Assembly (NCBI RefSeq): GCF_000374305.1
Contig: NZ_KB894093.1
Location: 1,178,001 to 1,242,000 of the forward strand
Length of the DNA: 64,000 nt
Reading direction: 5' to 3'
From: Actinomadura flavalba DSM 45200
GTDB taxonomy: Bacteria > Actinomycetota > Actinomycetes > Streptosporangiales > Streptosporangiaceae
Both the position numbers and the translations under genes were made by a program. Each line of letters starts with the position of its first letter. The stretch's first letter is position 1. Below, in pieces: positions 60,526 to 64,000 of the stretch. The notes under the pieces were generated by a model. That model had not been told where the DNA came from, searched no databases, and saw only the letters and a list, made by a program, of their open reading frames with translations.

Positions 60526-61584
60526 TCACGCCGCCTCCCGGAGCGCCGTGGTCGGCGTGAGCGTGGAGAGGAGGGACTCGCAGAGGGTCATGAGAGGGCC
60601 CCGGCGAAGGCAGTGGACGAGGTCGCCGTGCTCCAGGGACGTGCGCAGACGGCTGTCGTGCTCCAGGGCTCCGGCGAGCGGGACGGGCAGGCCGTCGGCG
60701 ACGGCCTGCGGGCTGAGGCCGCCCGGCGACGGCGTGGTCACGATGAGGCGGACGTCGGTGGAAAGGTCCGTCAGGGAGCGCAGATGGCGCCGGGCGGCGA
60801 GGGCGGGGCGGACCTCGGCCGGGAGCACGACGTACGTGACGCTCGCCGCGCGCAGGGCGGGCGTGCCGACCGGGCCGGGCGCGCGGGGCACGTCGACGAC
60901 CGTGAGGTCGAAGCCGCGGGCCGCCGCGTCGAGGACGGAGGCGGCGGCGTCGCCGGAGACGGCGGTGTCGGCCGCGCCGGTGAGGACGGCGAACTCGCCG
61001 ACGGACGGGAGCGCTTCGCGCAGCGTGGACGGGCTGAGCCGTCCGCGCCGCGCGGCCAGCTCGTGCCAGCGGGCGCCGGGCTCGTCCTCCAGGCCGAGCA
61101 GGACGTCGAGCTCGCCGCCGGCCGGGTCGGCGTCGACGAGCAGGGTGCGCCGCCCGGCGCGGGCCGCGGTGAGGGCGAGCGACGCGGCGAGGACGCTGGT
61201 GCCCGCGCCGCCGCGCGCGCCGGTGACGCACACGGTGACGCCGTCGCCGTCGACGGGTTCGGCGGCGGACGACAGCGCGTCGAGCAGCCACGGCTCGTCG
61301 TCGGGGAGGACGACGAGATCCTGCGCGCCGATGGCGAGGGCGCGGCGATAGACGTCCGGGTCGCCGGCGCGGGTGACGAGCGCGACGCCGCCGCGCCGGG
61401 GAACGCCCGCGAGGTCGGCGGCGAGGTCGTCGCCGACGAGAACGAGCCCGGCGCGGTGCCAGCGGGCGCGGACGTGGTCGGGATGGCGGGCGATCTCGGC
61501 CGGGGCGTCGGCCGCGGCGGCGAGGCGGAGCAGGTCGTCGCGCAGGCGCGCGTCGGAGCTGGCGATGAGCGCGGTTACCGTCAT
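60526..61584 (-). CDS. ssd: Ssd/CpaE-like septum-site-determining ATPase
   Basis: A 352-residue protein: an N-terminal receiver-like domain without a clear phospho-Asp (TALIASSDARLRDDLLRLA, AGLVLVGDDLAADLAG), then a MinD/ParA-type ATPase with a deviant Walker A, VCVTGARGGAGTSVLAASLA (Ser in place of Lys/Thr neighbours), and LLVDADPAGGELDVLLGLED. CpaE-like proteins position the Tad machinery; the M. tuberculosis homologue Ssd (Rv3660c) affects septation. The start at 61584 (MTVTALIASS) has GGAGGAA upstream. Confidence 0.88.
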   Translation of the reverse strand: MTVTALIASSDARLRDDLLRLAAAADAPAEIARHPDHVRARWHRAGLVLVGDDLAADLAGVPRRGGVALVTRAGDPDVYRRALAIGAQDLVVLPDDEPWLLDALSSAAEPVDGDGVTVCVTGARGGAGTSVLAASLALTAARAGRRTLLVDADPAGGELDVLLGLEDEPGARWHELAARRGRLSPSTLREALPSVGEFAVLTGAADTAVSGDAAASVLDAAARGFDLTVVDVPRAPGPVGTPALRAASVTYVVLPAEVRPALAARRHLRSLTDLSTDVRLIVTTPSPGGLSPQAVADGLPVPLAGALEHDSRLRTSLEHGDLVHCLRRGPLMTLCESLLSTLTPTTALREAA

Positions 61585-61606
61585 GGTTCCTCCAGTTGCT
61601 CGGAGT

Positions 61607-61667
61607 GACCAGCTTGACGGTCGGAGACGACGGAGGAAACTCAAGTCCGCAGCCTGTGGATAACCCG
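61607..61667 (-). promoter_or_regulatory. Upstream module of ssd, with a perfect DnaA box
   Basis: It shares CCTGTGGATAACCCG and about 40 further similar bases with 56570-56627. TTATCCACA is read on the minus strand at 61663-61655. It lies 23-83 bases before the ssd start, so probably contains its promoter. Confidence 0.6.
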
Positions 61668-61697
61668 GGTGGGCGGCCGCCGGGCCGCCCACCCGGG
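61664..61697. terminator. 15-bp perfect hairpin between 6C RNA and ssd
   Basis: CCCGGGTGGGCGGCC and GGCCGCCCACCCGGG with a 4-base loop, directly after the 6C terminator on the minus strand. It may insulate ssd from 6C read-through. Confidence 0.6.
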
Positions 61698-61702
61698 CCC
61701 CG

Positions 61703-61790
61703 AAAAGGGCGACCCCCGCCGGGGGGGAGAGCGGGGGTCGCCGTACGGTCCGACTCCGGGGGGGTAGAGCCGGTCCGTTTCCAAGAAAGT
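61703..61790 (-). ncRNA. 6C small RNA
   Basis: Two consecutive minus-strand hairpins each expose a run of seven C in the loop, the defining feature of the actinobacterial 6C RNA. Hairpin 1 (about 61777-61746) pairs CGGACCGGCTC with GAGTCGGACCG around CCCCCCC at 61764-61758. Hairpin 2 (61742-61708) has perfect 12-bp arms GGCGACCCCCGC/GCGGGGGTCGCC around CCCCCCC at 61727-61721 and ends in TTTT at 61706-61703, doubling as the terminator. The sequence before hairpin 1 (GACTTTCTTGGAAACGG) is the likely 5' end; its exact start is approximate. The 6C RNA also lies next to ssd in M. tuberculosis (near Rv3660c) and S. coelicolor (scr3559). Confidence 0.88.
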
Positions 61791-62351
61791 CTCAACGGTC
61801 GTCGATCAACGACCGCGTCCGCCGACGCGATCGTCAGGGCCGCGCAAAGTGACCGCCTACAGTGTAGGCAGATTCCACATATGCTGCCCGACGGTTACGA
61901 CTTCCGTCGAGCCACAATATGGGCTCGGCGGTGACTTTTCTTCTCGATCGGCTGTTCCGGTACCCCACCGGCCCGGACATCTCGCACCTTTGGGGCAAAT
62001 CTACCGAGAGAGCGTTGATCTTTGGCATGCTCGACGCCAAAAACAAACGATCACCGTCCGTGGTCACGCACTCGGGAAGCGTCCCGACAACCGGCCGAAC
62101 CCGCCTGACACCCGGTCGCTACAGTCCGGCGTTTCCGACTTGTCCTTTGCGGAGTCGCCTTTACTTATCTGAGCCTTGCCATCTGCGAAGACGGGGCGTA
62201 GACAGGTGGTACGGACCCAGTGTCCGGGCACGGCGGCCAGGCACCCACGTGCGACCAGCCTCGGCAGGCGCGCCGAGACGGGCTCGACCCGCTCCGGCGA
62301 ACACGGGTACACGCTTGGTAACCGGGTTCGACGTGCACGCCGGCGGCGTCC
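61791..62351. other. AT-richer non-coding region right of the 6C RNA
   Basis: No convincing gene. A plus-strand frame from 61919 lacks a ribosome site and known domains. Composition at 61860-62180 is clearly less GC-rich than the flanks (CACATATGCTGCC, GATCTTTGGCATG, AAAAACAAACGATC, TTTACTTATCTGAG). It probably contains the promoter and upstream control region of the 6C RNA. Confidence 0.5.
61855..61869. promoter_or_regulatory. 15-bp palindrome upstream of the 6C RNA
   Basis: GCCTACA-G-TGTAGGC is a perfect palindrome of the CTACAnTGTAG kind typical of TetR-family operators. It overlaps a possible -10 (TACAGT on plus, TACACT on minus) about 65 bases before the presumed 6C start. Confidence 0.5.
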
Positions 62352-62984
62352 CTACCGGGGCGCCGCTCGCTCCTCCCGCACCTCCAGTCCCATCGCCACC
62401 GCCAGCACGATCGCCTGCACGGGGTCGATGACGGCGCCGCGCATCGACACCGCCGTCGGATCGAGCGAGGAGATCTCGCTTCCGCGCAGGTCGCAGCCGC
62501 GAAGGTCGGCCTCGCGCCACCACGTTCCGGACAGATCGCAGCGGGTCAGGACGGCGCCCGCCAGCCGCGCCCCGGCCAGGTCGGCCTCGCGCAGCCGGAC
62601 GTCGGCGAACTCCGCGCGGCGCAGGTCGGCGCCGGGCAGGCCGGTGAACGACCAGTCGCCGCCGCGCACCTTGAGCAGGTCGAACGAGCAGCCGTCGAAC
62701 ATCGACCCGACGAACTTGCAGCCCGTCAGCGTGGCGTCGAAGAACGAGCAACGCACGAACGTGCAGTTCAGAAAGGCCGAGTCGGTGAAGGACGCGACGT
62801 TGAACCGTGCACCCCGGAACGTGCACTCGCTGAACACCGCGTCGGTGCCGGTGGCCTCGGTGAGGTCGGCGTCGGTGAACAGGACGCGTTCGTGCGCGGC
62901 GCCGGAGAGGTCGGCGGCGTCCCAGTCGGGCGCGCGCACGGTGGTGTCGGTCGGGGCGGGTGTTCCATCGCGTCGTTCGGCCAC
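62352..62984 (-). CDS. Pentapeptide-repeat protein
   Basis: A 210-residue cytoplasmic protein made largely of A(D/N)LXX pentapeptides (about 35-185), e.g. FTDADLTEATG, FNCTF/FVRCSFFDA, ADLRRAEFADVRLREADLAG and CDLSGTWWREADLRGCDLRG. These form a right-handed quadrilateral beta-helix. Some such proteins mimic DNA and protect gyrase, but many have no known role. The GTG at 62984 has TACGGT 8 bases upstream, fitting a leaderless transcript. It follows the Fic-fold gene by 31 bp. Confidence 0.87.
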   Translation of the reverse strand: MAERRDGTPAPTDTTVRAPDWDAADLSGAAHERVLFTDADLTEATGTDAVFSECTFRGARFNVASFTDSAFLNCTFVRCSFFDATLTGCKFVGSMFDGCSFDLLKVRGGDWSFTGLPGADLRRAEFADVRLREADLAGARLAGAVLTRCDLSGTWWREADLRGCDLRGSEISSLDPTAVSMRGAVIDPVQAIVLAVAMGLEVREERAAPR

Positions 62985-63015
62985 GGCACGCAACCGTAGC
63001 GGGCGGGTACGACGG

Positions 63016-63813
63016 TCAGCCGCGCATGAACGCCTCGCAGATGGCCTGCGAGTCGCGGGCGGCGGCGGCCGTCGCGGCGGCGCAGTGCGCCACCCAGGCC
63101 GCGACGCCCTCCGCGCTGCCCGACGCGTACCCGCGCAGCGCGGCGGCGTACTCCCCCGCGAGTTCGGCGTGGCCGGTCTCGGGTGCGGTGAGGGACTTGG
63201 GGTCGAAGCCGCGGGCGACCAGCGTGAGCCGCTGCGCCGCGCGGGCGACGATGCCGTCGCCCCAGCCGAACGGACGCAGCGTCGCCAGCTCGCCGTGCAC
63301 GACGGCCGCGACGACGAGCGCCGGGGCCTTGGTCGGCGCGGTGAGCAGGTCGCTGAGCGTGCCGAGACGGGCCGCGACCTCCTGCGGCGACGGCGGCGTG
63401 CCGAGGCCGAGCGGATCGGTGACGGGCTTGCCGGGGTCGTCGTCGCGCGGACGGCCGAGCGCGGCGTCGTCCACGGCGTCGGCGGCGGCGAGCACGTGCA
63501 GGCGGGCCAGGACCTGGCGCGGCGCCTGCCGCCACGTGTCGGCGAGCGCGCCCAGTTCGGCGGACACGCGCAGCGAGCCCTGGACAACCGGGTCGGCGGG
63601 GTGTTCGGTGGTGCGCAGTTCGTCCAGCGTGACCGTCGCGCCCTCCAGGACGGCGGACGCGCGGGCGCCGCGCAGCGCGGACTCGGTGGAGACCTCGGCG
63701 CTGCGGCGCCGCAGGATGCGGTGGCCGAGCAGGCGGTCCACGGCCTTGCGCGCGTCGGCGACGGCGTCGGCGACTCCGGGCAGGTCCCCGACGGGGGCGA
63801 GGGCATCGGTCAC
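63016..63813 (-). CDS. Fic-fold protein with degenerate catalytic motif
   Basis: A 265-residue protein. RGARASAVLEGATVTLDEL (about 48-66) matches the N-terminal inhibitory helix region of class II Fic proteins (S/TxxxEG). VVHGELATLRPFGWGDGIVAR (about 175) aligns with the Fic motif HPFxDGNGRxxR, but His is Arg, Asp is Trp, Asn is Asp and the first Arg is Ile. AMP transfer is therefore unlikely. It resembles the conserved hypothetical proteins near ssd in other actinobacteria. The GTG at 63813 has TAAGGT 7 bases upstream (leaderless). Confidence 0.68.
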   Translation of the reverse strand: MTDALAPVGDLPGVADAVADARKAVDRLLGHRILRRRSAEVSTESALRGARASAVLEGATVTLDELRTTEHPADPVVQGSLRVSAELGALADTWRQAPRQVLARLHVLAAADAVDDAALGRPRDDDPGKPVTDPLGLGTPPSPQEVAARLGTLSDLLTAPTKAPALVVAAVVHGELATLRPFGWGDGIVARAAQRLTLVARGFDPKSLTAPETGHAELAGEYAAALRGYASGSAEGVAAWVAHCAAATAAAARDSQAICEAFMRG

Positions 63814-64000
63814 GGCCCCGACCTTACGCGGTCGGGCCGACCGATCCGTCCTCGGGCGGGCCGGAGCGGTTCCGTCGTGGCACCTGCGGGAAGGGGTCCG
63901 ACCGAACCGCTGTGGCGGGAATCACATAGCATCCCATCGAAGTCAGGAGGCGTCCGGGCCCCCTTGTCCGAGCGGCCGTTACGCGCCGACCGAGTCGTCC
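63814..64000. other. Window-edge promoter region
   Basis: TAAGGT (63826-63821, minus) serves the Fic-fold gene. On the plus strand TAGCAT (about 63928) and AGGAGG (about 63946) suggest a gene starting near the right edge; the frame from TTG at about 63964 stays open to 64000, but too little is visible to call it. Confidence 0.4.

Noticed and set aside
62270..62345. tRNA-like TTCGAC segment near 62325
   Set aside because: GGTTCGAC resembles a T-loop, but no acceptor or anticodon stem can be built around it.
61919..62431. 170-aa plus-strand gene to the right of the 6C RNA
   Set aside because: No ribosome site or known domain; its second half overlaps the pentapeptide-repeat gene antisense and becomes Pro/Arg-rich there.
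63964..64000. Start of a plus-strand gene (TTG at 63964) at the right edge
   Set aside because: Only 12 codons are visible and the ribosome site is 13 bases away; not enough to call.

Overview
This window is very GC-rich DNA from a sporulating, filamentous actinomycete, most likely Actinomadura-like (Thermomonosporaceae/Streptosporangiales). That placement is an inference from gene content: BldG and BldC-like regulators, a WhiJ/AbaA-type regulatory locus, an ECF41 sigma factor, a K+-independent H+-pyrophosphatase, a 6C small RNA beside an ssd-tadA Flp-pilus locus, many GTG starts and several start codons placed for leaderless transcripts. I see no insertion sequence, phage, CRISPR array, tRNA or rRNA.

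Layout. 1-1442: the 3' end of a GT-B glycosyltransferase followed by a decaying tandem array made from that gene's own tail. 1443-4186: a GAF-PP2C phosphatase, then a PadR regulator translationally coupled to a TIM-barrel hydrolase-like protein. 4205-10556 (minus): an MmpL-type lipid exporter and a FadD32-like fatty acyl-AMP ligase in one operon, plus a proline-rich wall protein. 10691-15182: IclR regulator, DUF1232 protein, alpha/beta hydrolase, RlpA-like wall protein and a di-iron R2-like oxidase with a long palindromic operator and a strong terminator. 15292-23813: small metabolic genes (VOC protein, a truncated reductase remnant, lipoprotein esterase, LOR-fold protein, TetR/GH1 beta-glucosidase pair, FAD oxidoreductase coupled to an ECF41 sigma factor, MFS exporter and its TetR repressor). 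23818-31894: CapA-like lipoprotein, methyltransferase, Mo-bisMGD oxidoreductase next to a DUF2231-Rieske fusion, TauE exporter, ABC ATPase, and a large palindrome. 31947-35997 (minus): histidine kinase, NarL regulator, PP2C phosphatase, DUF2752 and RDD membrane proteins. 36143-44358: MFS exporter, serB, hppA, SixA and FUSC proteins.

44717-47354 is an AT-richer regulatory island (XRE-DUF5753 plus DUF397 facing an ATPase, a BldC-like DNA-binding protein and two unknown proteins). 47520-50917 holds the bldG/anti-sigma pair divergent from an MrfA-like helicase. 52178-61584 (minus) is an Flp/Tad pilus locus in the gene order known from Mycobacterium tuberculosis Rv3660c-Rv3654c (ssd, tadA, tadB, tadC, DUF4244 pilin, TadE, Rv3654c-like), followed by an FN3 surface protein. 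It is unusual in being split by 380-1,150 bp gaps, several filled with tandem repeats. 61703-61790 encodes the 6C sRNA; a pentapeptide-repeat protein and a Fic-fold protein with an eroded active site close the window.

The most unusual signals are the gene-tail-derived tandem arrays, the repeat-expanded tad locus with a perfect 12 x 13 bp VNTR, a promoter module containing a perfect DnaA box shared by two tad transcription units, and the 94-bp palindrome at 30966-31059.
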